The translations under genes were made by a program, and so were the position numbers. The notes beneath the pieces were generated by a model. It saw nothing but the letters and a program-made list of their open reading frames with translations. It did not search any database and was not told the DNA's origin. Shown here one piece after another: positions 38,688 through 47,682 of a stretch of DNA of 64,000 nucleotides; the stretch's first letter is position 1; each line of letters starts with the position of its first letter. This DNA is from Polaribacter irgensii 23-P (GTDB lineage: Bacteria > Bacteroidota > Bacteroidia > Flavobacteriales > Flavobacteriaceae). The stretch is from assembly GCF_000153225.1 (NCBI RefSeq), contig NZ_CH724148.1, positions 1,182,640 to 1,246,639 on the forward strand. Direction: 5' to 3'.

Positions 38688-39710
38688 ATGAATGAAAACT
38701 TAAATCCGGAAAATTCGAATCTTTCCAACGAAGATTTAGATGTAGAAAAAAAATTACGTCCCCTTTCTTTTGATGATTTTACGGGGCAAGATCAAGCGAT
38801 TGATAATCTTAAGATTTTTGTAGAAGCTGCAAATCAAAGAAATGAGGCGCTAGACCACACGTTGTTTCACGGTCCTCCGGGTTTGGGTAAAACGACATTG
38901 GCCCATATTTTAGCAAATGAGCTTCAGGTAGGTATTAAGGTAACTTCAGGTCCGGTTTTAGATAAACCTGGAGACCTGGCTGGATTGCTTACCAACTTAG
39001 AAGAACGTGACGTTTTATTTATAGACGAAATACACCGGTTAAGTCCAATAGTAGAGGAGTATCTGTATTCAGCTATGGAGGATTATAAGATAGACATTAT
39101 GATTGAGTCCGGACCGAATGCTAGAACGGTGCAAATCAATTTAGAGCCCTTCACATTAATTGGTGCGACTACACGTTCTGGTCTTCTGACGGCTCCGATG
39201 AGAGCTCGATTCGGAATCAGCAGTAGGTTGCATTACTATAAAACTGATTTGCTGACCACCATCATCCAAAGAAGTGCCCAAATTTTAAACGTACCTATTT
39301 CAATGGAGTCGGCAATTGAAATTGCAGGCAGAAGTAGAGGAACACCAAGAATAGCGAATGCATTATTGCGCAGGGTGCGTGATTTCGCGCAAATAAAAGG
39401 GAATGGTACTATCTCAATTGAAATCGCAAAATATGCGTTAAAAGCATTAAATGTAGATGCACACGGTTTGGATGAAATGGATAACAAGATTTTAGTTACC
39501 ATTATAGATAAATTTAAAGGAGGTCCAGTAGGGCTGTCTACGATTGCAACGGCTGTAAGTGAAAATACAGAGACCATTGAGGAAGTATATGAACCTTTTT
39601 TAATTCAGCAAGGTTTTATTATGCGAACACCAAGAGGAAGGGAAGTAACGGAATTGGCATACAAACATTTAGGGAGAGTAAAAGGGAAAAATCACGGAGA
39701 GCTTTTTTAG
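38688..39710 (+). CDS. ruvB: Holliday junction branch-migration helicase RuvB
   Basis: RuvB is the hexameric ATPase that drives branch migration with RuvA. The 340 residues show Walker [10 protein letters not shown] (62-70), Walker [10 protein letters not shown], the arginine-finger region [17 protein letters not shown], and the C-terminal winged helix ([20 protein letters not shown]). The N-terminal [11 protein letters not shown] is the normal start of Flavobacteriaceae RuvB, which supports the ATG at 38688. The promoter -7 box sits just 4 bases upstream. sulP follows after 67 bases. Confidence 0.96.
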   Translation: MNENLNPENSNLSNEDLDVEKKLRPLSFDDFTGQDQAIDNLKIFVEAANQRNEALDHTLFHGPPGLGKTTLAHILANELQVGIKVTSGPVLDKPGDLAGLLTNLEERDVLFIDEIHRLSPIVEEYLYSAMEDYKIDIMIESGPNARTVQINLEPFTLIGATTRSGLLTAPMRARFGISSRLHYYKTDLLTTIIQRSAQILNVPISMESAIEIAGRSRGTPRIANALLRRVRDFAQIKGNGTISIEIAKYALKALNVDAHGLDEMDNKILVTIIDKFKGGPVGLSTIATAVSENTETIEEVYEPFLIQQGFIMRTPRGREVTELAYKHLGRVKGKNHGELF

Positions 39711-39777
39711 TTTTAACACAAAGGGCATATGAATTAAGGATACATCTTGTTGCTTCCGGAAAACTTAAAAAGACTGT

Positions 39778-41505
39778 ATGAAGATTAAAGAGATACTGCC
39801 GATTTTAGAATGGCTGCCAAAGTACAATAAGGTTCTTTTTAAAGGAGATTTAGTGGCTGGTGTTACCGTAGGAATTGTATTAATACCACAGGGTATTGCA
39901 TATGCGCTGATTGCAGGTTTGCCTCCTATCTATGGGTTGTATTGTGCTTTGATACCACAACTTATATATGCTATTTTTGGTTCTTCTCGGCAAGTAGCAA
40001 TTGGGCCGGTAGCGATGGATTCTTTAATTGTAGCAACAGGTGTCTCAACTTTGGCAGTAGTTGGATCTGATAATTATATTGCAATTGCTATTTTATTGGC
40101 TCTGATGGTAGGGGCGATTCAATTTATTATGGGAGTTTTTAATTTAGGTTTTATTGTAAACTTCCTGTCCAAACCGGTCATCACAGGTTTTACTTCAGCG
40201 ATCGCTATAATTATTGGTTTAAATCAGTTAAAAAATTTATTGGGAGTTCCTTTTGTCCAGAGTGATCAGTTGCATACGATTCTTGTAGATATCTGGTTGC
40301 AAATAGGGGATTTTAGCGTGAATACAGCAAGTATTGGGATGTGCGCCATCTTCTTAATTATGCTCTCTAAAAAAATAGATAAGAGAATCCCAAATGCATT
40401 AATTGTGGTGGTTCTGGGCATCTTAATTATGAAATATTTTGGAGCGGTTTTGTCAGATGTTTCCATCGTAAAAGAGATTCCGTCTGGGTTGCCCTCTTTT
40501 AGTATGCCCGAATTTAATATTGAGCGAATAAGAGAATTATTACCTATTGCATTGACTTTAGTAATGGTTGGTTATTTAGAAACCATTTCTATTGGTAAAT
40601 TATTAGAAGCCAAACAAGACGTTTATAGAATAAGACCAAACCAAGAATTAATAGCATTGGGACTTAGTAATATGTTCGGTTCTTTATTTAAAGCATATCC
40701 CAGTGCCTCAAGTTTTTCACGGTCTGCTATTAATGAAGAAAGTGGTGCAAAGACAGGAATGGCAGCGTTAATTTCTGTACTTATGGTGGCGATCACCTTA
40801 CTGTTTTTGACCCCTTTATTTTATTATCTACCAAAAACGATATTGGCAGCAATAATAATTGTGGCAGTTTTAGGATTGGTTAATTTTACAGAGGCAAAGT
40901 TTCTTTGGAAGGCAAACCAATTAGATTTTTGGTTACTGCTTGTTACTTTTTTAGCAACTTTATTTTTAGGAATAGAGTATGGCATAAGCGCGGGTGTAAG
41001 TTTGTCTTTAGTTGTTTTAGTTTTTAGGACCTCTCGGCCACACATTGCCGAATTAGGGAGAGTACCCAATTCTAATTTTTATAGAAATATAGAACGATTT
41101 GAGGAAGTTATTGTAGATGAAGATATTCTAATATTAAGATTTGACGCGCAGCTATTTTATGCAAATTCAAGCTATTTTCGGGACAAATTGGATGACTTAA
41201 CACTAAAAAAGGGTGCTGCTTTAAAATTGATTATTTTAGATGCAGAAAGTATAAATAGAGTAGATAGTACTGGAGTTGAGATGTTGAAAGAACGGATTCG
41301 TTTCTTTCAAAAAAAACAGCTTTTATTTTATTTCGCTGGGGTAAAAGGACCTGTTCGGGATGCATTTTTTAGAAGCGGTTTTTTAGAAATAATTGATGGA
41401 CAGCATTTTTATATGGGCATTCATCAGGCAGTGAAATTTTATAGAACTGGAGATACAGCAGTTCAAGAAAAATATGCTAAATATATTCAGCAATCGAATA
41501 CTTAA
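39778..41505 (+). CDS. SulP-family anion transporter with STAS domain
   Basis: The 575-residue inner-membrane protein has the SLC26/SulP core (about 1-420) beginning with GDLVAGVTVGIVLIPQGIAY and including PPIYGLYCALIPQLIYA, then a C-terminal cytoplasmic STAS domain (about 440-555) with VDSTGVEMLKE. Members carry sulfate, bicarbonate or other anions, often with sodium or protons; the ion is not readable here. A rhodanese gene 106 bases downstream could hint at sulfur, but the two are not clearly an operon. Confidence 0.88.
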   Translation: MKIKEILPILEWLPKYNKVLFKGDLVAGVTVGIVLIPQGIAYALIAGLPPIYGLYCALIPQLIYAIFGSSRQVAIGPVAMDSLIVATGVSTLAVVGSDNYIAIAILLALMVGAIQFIMGVFNLGFIVNFLSKPVITGFTSAIAIIIGLNQLKNLLGVPFVQSDQLHTILVDIWLQIGDFSVNTASIGMCAIFLIMLSKKIDKRIPNALIVVVLGILIMKYFGAVLSDVSIVKEIPSGLPSFSMPEFNIERIRELLPIALTLVMVGYLETISIGKLLEAKQDVYRIRPNQELIALGLSNMFGSLFKAYPSASSFSRSAINEESGAKTGMAALISVLMVAITLLFLTPLFYYLPKTILAAIIIVAVLGLVNFTEAKFLWKANQLDFWLLLVTFLATLFLGIEYGISAGVSLSLVVLVFRTSRPHIAELGRVPNSNFYRNIERFEEVIVDEDILILRFDAQLFYANSSYFRDKLDDLTLKKGAALKLIILDAESINRVDSTGVEMLKERIRFFQKKQLLFYFAGVKGPVRDAFFRSGFLEIIDGQHFYMGIHQAVKFYRTGDTAVQEKYAKYIQQSNT

Positions 41506-41611
41506 AGAGATGTGTTAAAACTTTCTTTTAGAGAGCTTGTAAAATTCGTTTGAAAGTGGTCCCGATAAGATTAAAATAGATCATTTAAACATTGAAATAA
41601 TTTAAATCAGA

Positions 41612-41992
41612 ATGAAAAAGAGCAAGTATTTTTTATTAATGAGTTTCTTTTTTTTTAATTTCAGTGGACAGGAAGCACTCAATTCAATTTCTACGAAAGA
41701 GCTAAAGTTACTGCTTGAAAAAGGAGAAATTCAACTAGTGGATGTTAGAACGCCGGAAGAAATCAAAGGAGGAGCTATAAAAACAGCACTTTTTGTGAAT
41801 TACTTTGATGTTGGTTTTGAGAAAGTAGTAACAGCTAAATTGAATAAGTTAAGACCTGTTTACCTGTATTGTAGAAGTGGATCGAGAAGCACAAAAGCGG
41901 GTAAAATTTTGAAAAAAGCAGGCTTTGAAGTCGTCAATGTTCTCGGAGGCTACCAGCAGTGGATTTTAGAAGAAAAACAATCCTTTAAATAG
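41612..41992 (+). CDS. Periplasmic rhodanese-like protein
   Basis: The 126-residue protein has a signal peptide (hydrophobic 6-18) and one rhodanese domain: VDVRTPEEIKGGAIKTA and the active-site loop CRSGSRS (catalytic Cys near 87), then VLGGYQQW. Such single-domain secreted rhodaneses can transfer sulfane sulfur; the true substrate is unknown. It faces rpoD and shares a terminator with it. Confidence 0.85.
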   Translation: MKKSKYFLLMSFFFFNFSGQEALNSISTKELKLLLEKGEIQLVDVRTPEEIKGGAIKTALFVNYFDVGFEKVVTAKLNKLRPVYLYCRSGSRSTKAGKILKKAGFEVVNVLGGYQQWILEEKQSFK

Positions 41993-42028
41993 GTATTGTG
42001 GGGAGGCACATATGAATTTTTTTTGCAA

Positions 42029-42059
42029 AAAAAATACGAGCTTAAAGCTCGTATTTTTT
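42029..42059. terminator. Bidirectional terminator between the rhodanese gene and rpoD
   Basis: A 14-pair perfect stem (42029-42042 with 42046-42059) has a minimal TAA loop and A/T flanks in both directions. Its right edge overlaps the rpoD stop codon at 42058-42060. Confidence 0.85.
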
Positions 42060-42921
42060 AACCCAAATAAGTTCTCAACATCTGTGTCTTGGAGCCTGAT
42101 TGCAATCTCCGAATCGCCTTTTGTTTTACTTGGCGAACACGTTCCCTTGTAAGGTCGAATTTCTCACCAATTTCTTCCAGACTCGCCATGGCTTCGTTTC
42201 CAATGCCATAATACATTTTTATGACTTTTGCCTCTTTATAAGTAAGTGTACCCAGCGCCCTTTCGATTTCAATTTTTAAGGATTGTGCCATCAACTGGCT
42301 GTCTGGTCTTGGGGAGTCTCCTGACTGCAATACATTGTAGAGATTAGAATCTTCCCCTTCTTTAAAAGGAGCATCCATAGAAACATGCCTTCCAGAGTTT
42401 TTTAAAGACTGTTCTACTTCAGCTTCCGTCATGTCTAGTTGTTTTGCAATTTCTTTATGAGTGGGCATGCGCTGCTCATTTTGTTCAAGACGTGCATATA
42501 TTTTTTTTATTTTATTGATACTTCCTATTTTATTTAAAGGCAAGCGCACAATCCTAGATTGTTCTGCTAAGGCTTGCATGATCGATTGGCGAATCCACCA
42601 AACAGCATACGAAATGAATTTAAATCCTCTGGTTTCGTCAAACCTTTTTGCTGCTTTTACCAAGCCTAAGTTTCCTTCGTTGATCAGGTCAGATAGCTTT
42701 AAACCTTGCCCTTGATATTGTTTGGCAACCGAAACTACAAATCTTAAGTTGGCACTTACAAGTGCATCTAAAGCCTTCGAATCTCCAACTTTAATTTTTA
42801 GTGCAAGTTCAACTTCTTCATCGGCAGTGATGAGGCCAATTTTACTAATTTCTTGGAAATATTTATCTAAAGATTCGGCATCGCGATTGGTGACTTGTTT
42901 TACAATTTTAAGTTGTCTCAT
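42058..42921 (-). CDS. rpoD: Primary RNA polymerase sigma factor (RpoD/SigA, short Bacteroidetes form)
   Basis: This is the housekeeping sigma factor, 287 residues. It lacks regions 1.1 and the large non-conserved insertion of the E. coli protein, as is usual in Bacteroidetes. Region 1.2 is DSLDKYF-like, region 2 holds [18 protein letters not shown] and [13 protein letters not shown], and region 4 ends with [20 protein letters not shown]. It should recognise the TTTG/TAnnTTTG promoters seen elsewhere in the window. The interval 42922-43130 upstream has no gene and no promoter I can name. Confidence 0.96.
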   Translation of the reverse strand: MRQLKIVKQVTNRDAESLDKYFQEISKIGLITADEEVELALKIKVGDSKALDALVSANLRFVVSVAKQYQGQGLKLSDLINEGNLGLVKAAKRFDETRGFKFISYAVWWIRQSIMQALAEQSRIVRLPLNKIGSINKIKKIYARLEQNEQRMPTHKEIAKQLDMTEAEVEQSLKNSGRHVSMDAPFKEGEDSNLYNVLQSGDSPRPDSQLMAQSLKIEIERALGTLTYKEAKVIKMYYGIGNEAMASLEEIGEKFDLTRERVRQVKQKAIRRLQSGSKTQMLRTYLG

Positions 42922-43130
42922 GGTATATGGTTGTGATTTTAATAGTGGATGGTAGTAGGGGGTCTTTTAAAAAAGGGCTACCTCTTGTAAACGCAGTAAG
43001 TAAGCATTTTTATACCGAGAGGTTTAAAATGCGGGAAGTTTGAACTGAACCAGTCGATTGCTAACAATAAGGCCAATTCGAGTGGATTTTCTTAAAATGC
43101 GGATGGTATAATTCATGAACCTACAATATA
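42922..43130. other. Gene-free interval upstream of rpoD
   Basis: No reading frame of coding character, tRNA or clear promoter was found on either strand. It holds two copies of TTTTAAAATGCGG-like text (around 43023-43034 and 43092-43103) that are not otherwise explained, and presumably the rpoD promoter. Confidence 0.4.
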
Positions 43131-43168
43131 CGAAAAACGAGCGATTTTCTACTAAAAATCACTCGCTT
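43131..43168 (-). terminator. Probable terminator after the TPP-regulated receptor gene
   Basis: The arms around 43139-43148 and 43154-43164 form a stem of about ten pairs with one mismatch. On the minus strand the hairpin is followed by TTTTT. It lies about 55 bases beyond the receptor stop codon. Confidence 0.6.
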
Positions 43169-43222
43169 TGGGTCTATTTTAACAAGTTTTAGTCGATTAT
43201 GACTTAAAAAAAGAGAATTTAG

Positions 43223-45571
43223 TTAAAATCTAAAAGTCGCACCTAATAGAAAATTTCTAGTCGCTTGTGGATAATATCCTGCTCCATCGACAGTAGTTAC
43301 GGTCCCTGGGTTAGAGTAATCATCATCGAAGGTAAAATAATACCCTCTATCTACATATTCTGCATCAAAAAGATTGGTTACCAATGCGGTAAAAACAACA
43401 GATTTAAAGATGTTATTTGTCTTTAGTGTGTATACAAGATTTAGATCAGAGGTAAAGTAGCTGTCTAAAACATCGTTTGTAGAAACTTCACTGCTGAAAT
43501 TACTCATAAACTGCGAACCAACATATTTCGATAAGAGGGAGAGTTGTACGTTTTTTGCTGGCATATAGGTGAAAATATTTCCAACGATTACGTCTGGTGA
43601 AAATGATAAATCGGTATTTCCCAAAGACTGTGGTGTTGCATTACCGTCTTTAGTAATGAAGAAGTCCCTGTTTTTATTCGCACTAAAAGTAGCATTTGGT
43701 CTAATAGAAAATTTATCAGAAATTGTGATGTCTGCATCTATTTCTGTACCCAATCGATAGCTGCTTCCCGAGGTTGCTCTAATGGGTGCACCTACATCAT
43801 TTAAGGCACCTGTTAATACCAATTGATTCTTGTAGTCCATGAAGTAACTATTAATCGTTAGTTTAACGTTGTCACTCTTAAAACGCCAGCCTAATTCATA
43901 ATCATTTAAAGTTTCAGGTGTAGCTACACCATTTTCAAAATCATTTCTATTTGGCTCTCTATTTGCAACGGCAAATGAAGTATATAGACTGCTGTTTTCA
44001 TTGATTTTATAGGTAAATCCAAATTTAGGATTGAAGAATTTAAAATTAGCATCTATATTAATGGGTACAATGTCATTGGTAATTCCTTGTGTTTGGTAAT
44101 TGACAAATCTTCCTTGTACGTCTAAGTATCCAATTAACTTCTCTGTAATATCAAAGGTCGCTTTCGCAAATACCGAAAGATCAGTTTTCTTTGCATCTGA
44201 AAAATAATAACGATCTCTAATATTCACCCCCTCAGATAGATCAGAGCCCCAAATTACTTCTCCATAGTGGTCTCCACTGTAATCAGAATACGAAATTCCT
44301 GAGATAAAATTTAGGTTGTCTGTTTTATAATTGGCATTCAAGTTTACAACATAAAAATCATTGTCTAACCAACGTCTTACAATTACATCACTACCATCTG
44401 CAATTAGATTGTTAAAATCGACAGCATCTTCACCTTCTTTAAATTGCTCGAAGTATCCTGCTCCTTTCGTGTAGTTTAGAGCTAAATTGGTAGACCATTG
44501 GGCATTTAGTCGTTCATTCCAATGCAACTGATAATGATTTTGTTCATAATTATCGGTTTCATTGTCATATGTGTACGGGTTTTGTCTTCTGTCCTCTTCT
44601 AATTCGCTAGCGGTCAAACCATTCCATGCTTGGTATGTTTTTTCTTTTCCACCAAAGGTTACTGCTTTTATCAGCGTATTTTCATCGGTATAACTTCCTT
44701 GTAGGTAATATGATTTCAAGTCAGCAAACGCTCTATCTACATAACCATCTGAATAAATATTAGACAAACGTCCTGCGATTTCTATGTGTTTATTAATCTT
44801 TCCTGTACTAAATTTCACCGTGTGCTTTCGGGTATTAAAAGAGCCAAAAGAATTAGAAATTTCTGCGAATGCGTCATTAGAGGCTGCATCTGTTAAGATG
44901 TTTAAACTTGCTCCAAAAGCGCCAGAGCCATTGGTAGACGTTCCAACTCCACGCTGTAATTGTAGATTCTCTGTGGAGGAAGCAAAATCACTTAAATTTA
45001 CCCAAAAAGTACCATGACTTTCAGGATCGTTGTATGGAATTCCGTTTACGGTAACATTAATCCGTTCTCCATTTGATCCACGCACACTCATATAGCTATA
45101 TCCAACTCCCGCCCCAGCATCCGAAGATGAGACTACAGAAGGTAGATAGTTTAGTAAAATAGGAATGTCTTGTCCTAAATTACGTGTGGCAATTTCCTTT
45201 TTTGATAAATTAGAAAAAGAGACAGGAACGGCAGTACTCACGCGCACTGCAGCTACTAAGACTTCTTCCAAGACGGTGGAGTCCGGAACTAATAAAAATT
45301 TGATTTGACTGTTTTCAGTTATTGAAACTTTTTCTGAAACTGTTTTATAACCAATGAATGAAACCTGAACGGTATAGGTTCCTTTTTCAAGATTGAAACG
45401 AAAGTTTCCCTCAAAATCGCTCGAGGTTCCTTGTTTTGTTTCTTTGACTAAAATAGTGGCTCCAGGTAAATATGCATTGTTTGTATCTACAACTTTCCCT
45501 TTGAGCGTAAATGACTGGGCGTTTACAAGCGCACTTGCAAACAAGAATAAAAAAAAAGTAATTTTTTTCAT
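43223..45571 (-). CDS. TonB-dependent outer-membrane receptor, probably for thiamine or its phosphates
   Basis: The 782-residue protein has a signal peptide (cleavage near VNAQS), an N-terminal carboxypeptidase-like domain (LKGKVVDTNNAYLPGATI), a plug with LNYLPSVVSSS and VRGSNGERINVTVNGIPYND, and a barrel ending in LLGATFRF. Sequence alone says only TonB receptor, but a TPP riboswitch lies in its leader, which points to thiamine or thiamine phosphate as the substrate; Bacteroidetes are known to place TPP riboswitches before such receptors. arfB, a kinase gene and pnuC lie upstream on the same strand, beyond the riboswitch. Confidence 0.88.
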   Translation of the reverse strand: MKKITFFLFLFASALVNAQSFTLKGKVVDTNNAYLPGATILVKETKQGTSSDFEGNFRFNLEKGTYTVQVSFIGYKTVSEKVSITENSQIKFLLVPDSTVLEEVLVAAVRVSTAVPVSFSNLSKKEIATRNLGQDIPILLNYLPSVVSSSDAGAGVGYSYMSVRGSNGERINVTVNGIPYNDPESHGTFWVNLSDFASSTENLQLQRGVGTSTNGSGAFGASLNILTDAASNDAFAEISNSFGSFNTRKHTVKFSTGKINKHIEIAGRLSNIYSDGYVDRAFADLKSYYLQGSYTDENTLIKAVTFGGKEKTYQAWNGLTASELEEDRRQNPYTYDNETDNYEQNHYQLHWNERLNAQWSTNLALNYTKGAGYFEQFKEGEDAVDFNNLIADGSDVIVRRWLDNDFYVVNLNANYKTDNLNFISGISYSDYSGDHYGEVIWGSDLSEGVNIRDRYYFSDAKKTDLSVFAKATFDITEKLIGYLDVQGRFVNYQTQGITNDIVPINIDANFKFFNPKFGFTYKINENSSLYTSFAVANREPNRNDFENGVATPETLNDYELGWRFKSDNVKLTINSYFMDYKNQLVLTGALNDVGAPIRATSGSSYRLGTEIDADITISDKFSIRPNATFSANKNRDFFITKDGNATPQSLGNTDLSFSPDVIVGNIFTYMPAKNVQLSLLSKYVGSQFMSNFSSEVSTNDVLDSYFTSDLNLVYTLKTNNIFKSVVFTALVTNLFDAEYVDRGYYFTFDDDYSNPGTVTTVDGAGYYPQATRNFLLGATFRF

Positions 45572-45698
45572 TTTAAAAATTTTAAAACGAATAAAAAGAG
45601 GTAATTATTCTTGTGATTAATATTGAATAATTAAGTGTGAAGCTAGGCTTCATTTTTGCATTCGCCAGTAAAGATCCATAAGATCTTTGCTGAACATT

Positions 45699-45842
45699 CG
45701 CTTCCTAAACAGCATTACCTGTTCTAGGTTCAATGGGTATGATCTCAGCTTTTTAAGGTTCAAATGCGAATAGTTTAGGAATCTGTAAGGACTAAAAACT
45801 AAAAATCAAGAACAAAAATTGGCACCCCTTTATGAGAACGCG
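45699..45842 (-). promoter_or_regulatory. TPP (THI-box) riboswitch
   Basis: Read on the minus strand, the element has GGGGTGCC near its 5' end, a long variable P3 arm, then the invariant GCTGAGAT followed by ATACCC, GAACCT, and AGGTAATGCTG with TAGGAA at the 3' end. Outer stem P1 can form between CGCGTTC (45836-45842) and GAAGCG (45699-45704). These are the conserved parts of the TPP aptamer in the right order. It lies about 130 bases upstream of the TonB receptor ATG; two further hairpins (around 45670-45689 and 45637-45651) may form the expression platform. Confidence 0.9.
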
Positions 45843-45891
45843 GCAAAATTAAGTAGGAAAAATTGATTGTGAAACAGAAAAGTGAATTATT

Positions 45892-46296
45892 TTAATCTAA
45901 TTTTGGTTTTTTGCGAAGGTCTTTTTTTGCTGAAGCACGTTTTTTACTTTCAAGCCCTCTTTTTAAAGCGCCATAGCTTGGTTTTGTTTTTCGTCTTTTT
46001 TTGGGAATTATTAAACCTGCTTTCAGAACAGATACAAAACGCTTGATAACAATTTCTTTATTTCTGTGTTGTGAGCGTGTTTCTTCGCAAAAAAGAAGCA
46101 AAATATTTTCCTTGGTTAGTTTTGATGAAAGTTTGCTCTTCAAAAGTTCTTTTTCGTTTTCTGAGAGCGCAAGAGAGTTTTCGAGATTAAAGGATAGTTC
46201 CACTTTGGAAGACGTTTTATTCACGTGCTGTCCTCCCGCCCCAGAACTTCTTGTTGCTTTAAATCCAAGTTCTTTTAAGATGTTTTCGGTATTCAT
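45892..46296 (-). CDS. arfB: Alternative ribosome-rescue factor (ArfB/YaeJ-type peptidyl-tRNA hydrolase)
   Basis: ArfB frees stalled ribosomes by hydrolysing peptidyl-tRNA. The 134-residue protein has the release-factor GGQ loop in SSGAGGQHVNKTSSKVEL (about 17-34) and a basic C-terminal tail (KRASAKKDLRKKPKLD) that inserts into the mRNA channel. The length is normal. It is 67 bases downstream of the NadR-like kinase and 50 bases upstream of the riboswitch on the same strand. Confidence 0.94.
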   Translation of the reverse strand: MNTENILKELGFKATRSSGAGGQHVNKTSSKVELSFNLENSLALSENEKELLKSKLSSKLTKENILLLFCEETRSQHRNKEIVIKRFVSVLKAGLIIPKKRRKTKPSYGALKRGLESKKRASAKKDLRKKPKLD

Positions 46297-46363
46297 TGAG
46301 GCTGTTATTTTATTGAAATCAATTGCACCTTATTCTTGTTTCACTAGTTTTTTTGATCTTTAT

Positions 46364-47017
46364 TTAGTCAAAAGAATTTCTATAATTATTCTTTTGATGC
46401 TTAAATGGAATATCCAAATTAAATAAAGAGGTTGAGAATGAATGTAAATCCTTCTTGTTCGCGATGATTTTATCAATCGCTTCAACCGCATTTTTTAACC
46501 GCGTCTCCTTATCACCTTTTAGTATGATATAATTTTTTTTATGTTTTTTTAATGCATTTTCGAAAGCCTTGAACATTTCTAAACGTTGTTTTGGTCTGTC
46601 ACGCAAATCGTCTGCTTCCCAAGGAGTATCTATGTAAGTTAACAAATAGAGGTCATATTCATTTGTATTTGCTGCTTCATTTAGTTTAGCATCGACAAAA
46701 CCTCCATAAAATTCTTCAGAATATACTTTTGTTTCCAAAAGATCAGTATCGCAAATGAGTACTTTGTCGGCTCTTTTAGCCAATTTATTTTCTAAGTTCA
46801 TTTGGCCAATGGCAATTGGAACAATGTCTTCTTGCTGACATGTTTTACGCTCATTATTCCATTTTCTTTGAAGATATTCACGCGCAAACTCTGGTGCCCA
46901 AACCGTATTATAATACCGTGCTAAGTGCCCAGAAAGGGTCGTTTTTCCTGAAGATTCAGGACCAAATAAAACAACTTTTACGAGGTTAATTGGGTCTTGT
47001 GTAAGTTTTTTTTCCAT
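46364..47017 (-). CDS. NadR-like P-loop kinase (nicotinamide riboside kinase type)
   Basis: The 217-residue cytoplasmic protein has Walker A GPESSGKTT near residue 17, AREYLQRKW, DTDLLETKVYSEEF and an LDR-like helix DDLRDRPKQRLEMFKAF, all typical of the ribosylnicotinamide kinase domain of NadR (COG3172). No adenylyltransferase domain is present. Its gene overlaps pnuC by 40 bases, so the transporter and kinase are co-expressed: the imported vitamin would be trapped by phosphorylation. Whether the vitamin is nicotinamide riboside or thiamine is open because of the nearby TPP riboswitch. Confidence 0.85.
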   Translation of the reverse strand: MEKKLTQDPINLVKVVLFGPESSGKTTLSGHLARYYNTVWAPEFAREYLQRKWNNERKTCQQEDIVPIAIGQMNLENKLAKRADKVLICDTDLLETKVYSEEFYGGFVDAKLNEAANTNEYDLYLLTYIDTPWEADDLRDRPKQRLEMFKAFENALKKHKKNYIILKGDKETRLKNAVEAIDKIIANKKDLHSFSTSLFNLDIPFKHQKNNYRNSFD

Positions 47018-47610
47018 GCTAAATAACCAAAAATGGCAATAAAAGTAAATCCGAAATATTGAAAGCTTGTAAATGCAAAACCTTTATAAATGTACAAAGG
47101 TATAGAAATGAGGTCTCCGACAATCCAAAAAATCCAATTCTCTATTTTACGTTTTGCCATTAACCACATACCTACAAAGAAAATTGCGGTAGTAATGGTA
47201 TCTATATATGCAGTCCAGTGGGTCCATTTATCAAAAATATTATAAATAATAAAAACAAAGAGCAATGCTGCTATGAAGAGAAGTATTGCTATTTTATTTT
47301 CTTTAGAAGTCATTTTAGTAATTGGTGTAAAATGGATGTTGTCATTTTTACGAGTCCAAAGATACCATCCATAGATGCTCATAACAAAATAATAAGCATT
47401 GATCATCATGTCCCCTAAAAGTCCCCATTTTAGCAATAGATATACAAATATAATGGTGCTGATGATTCCCGTTGGAAAAACCCATATTTTATTTTGTTTC
47501 GAAAACCAAACGGATAAAAAACCAAAAATTACTGCAATAATTTCCAACACAATATCCACGGTTTCGTAGGTTTTGTATTGTTCAAAAAGGACATTAAATA
47601 GTTCTAACAT
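46978..47610 (-). CDS. pnuC: PnuC-family vitamin transporter
   Basis: The 210-residue inner-membrane protein has about seven helices and the family signatures INAYYFVMSIYGWYLW and WIVGDLISIPLYIYKG. PnuC proteins facilitate diffusion of nicotinamide riboside, and the related PnuT proteins do so for thiamine. The gene overlaps the downstream kinase gene by 40 bases. I use pnuC for the family only; assignment to PnuT is possible given the TPP-regulated receptor nearby. Confidence 0.85.
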   Translation of the reverse strand: MLELFNVLFEQYKTYETVDIVLEIIAVIFGFLSVWFSKQNKIWVFPTGIISTIIFVYLLLKWGLLGDMMINAYYFVMSIYGWYLWTRKNDNIHFTPITKMTSKENKIAILLFIAALLFVFIIYNIFDKWTHWTAYIDTITTAIFFVGMWLMAKRKIENWIFWIVGDLISIPLYIYKGFAFTSFQYFGFTFIAIFGYLAWKKNLHKTQLTS

Positions 47611-47682
47611 TTATTATTGTTGCGCTTACAAATTTAAGGATTTTCCTTTATCGAGCTTGTTTATATTCAAAGAAAACAAAAC

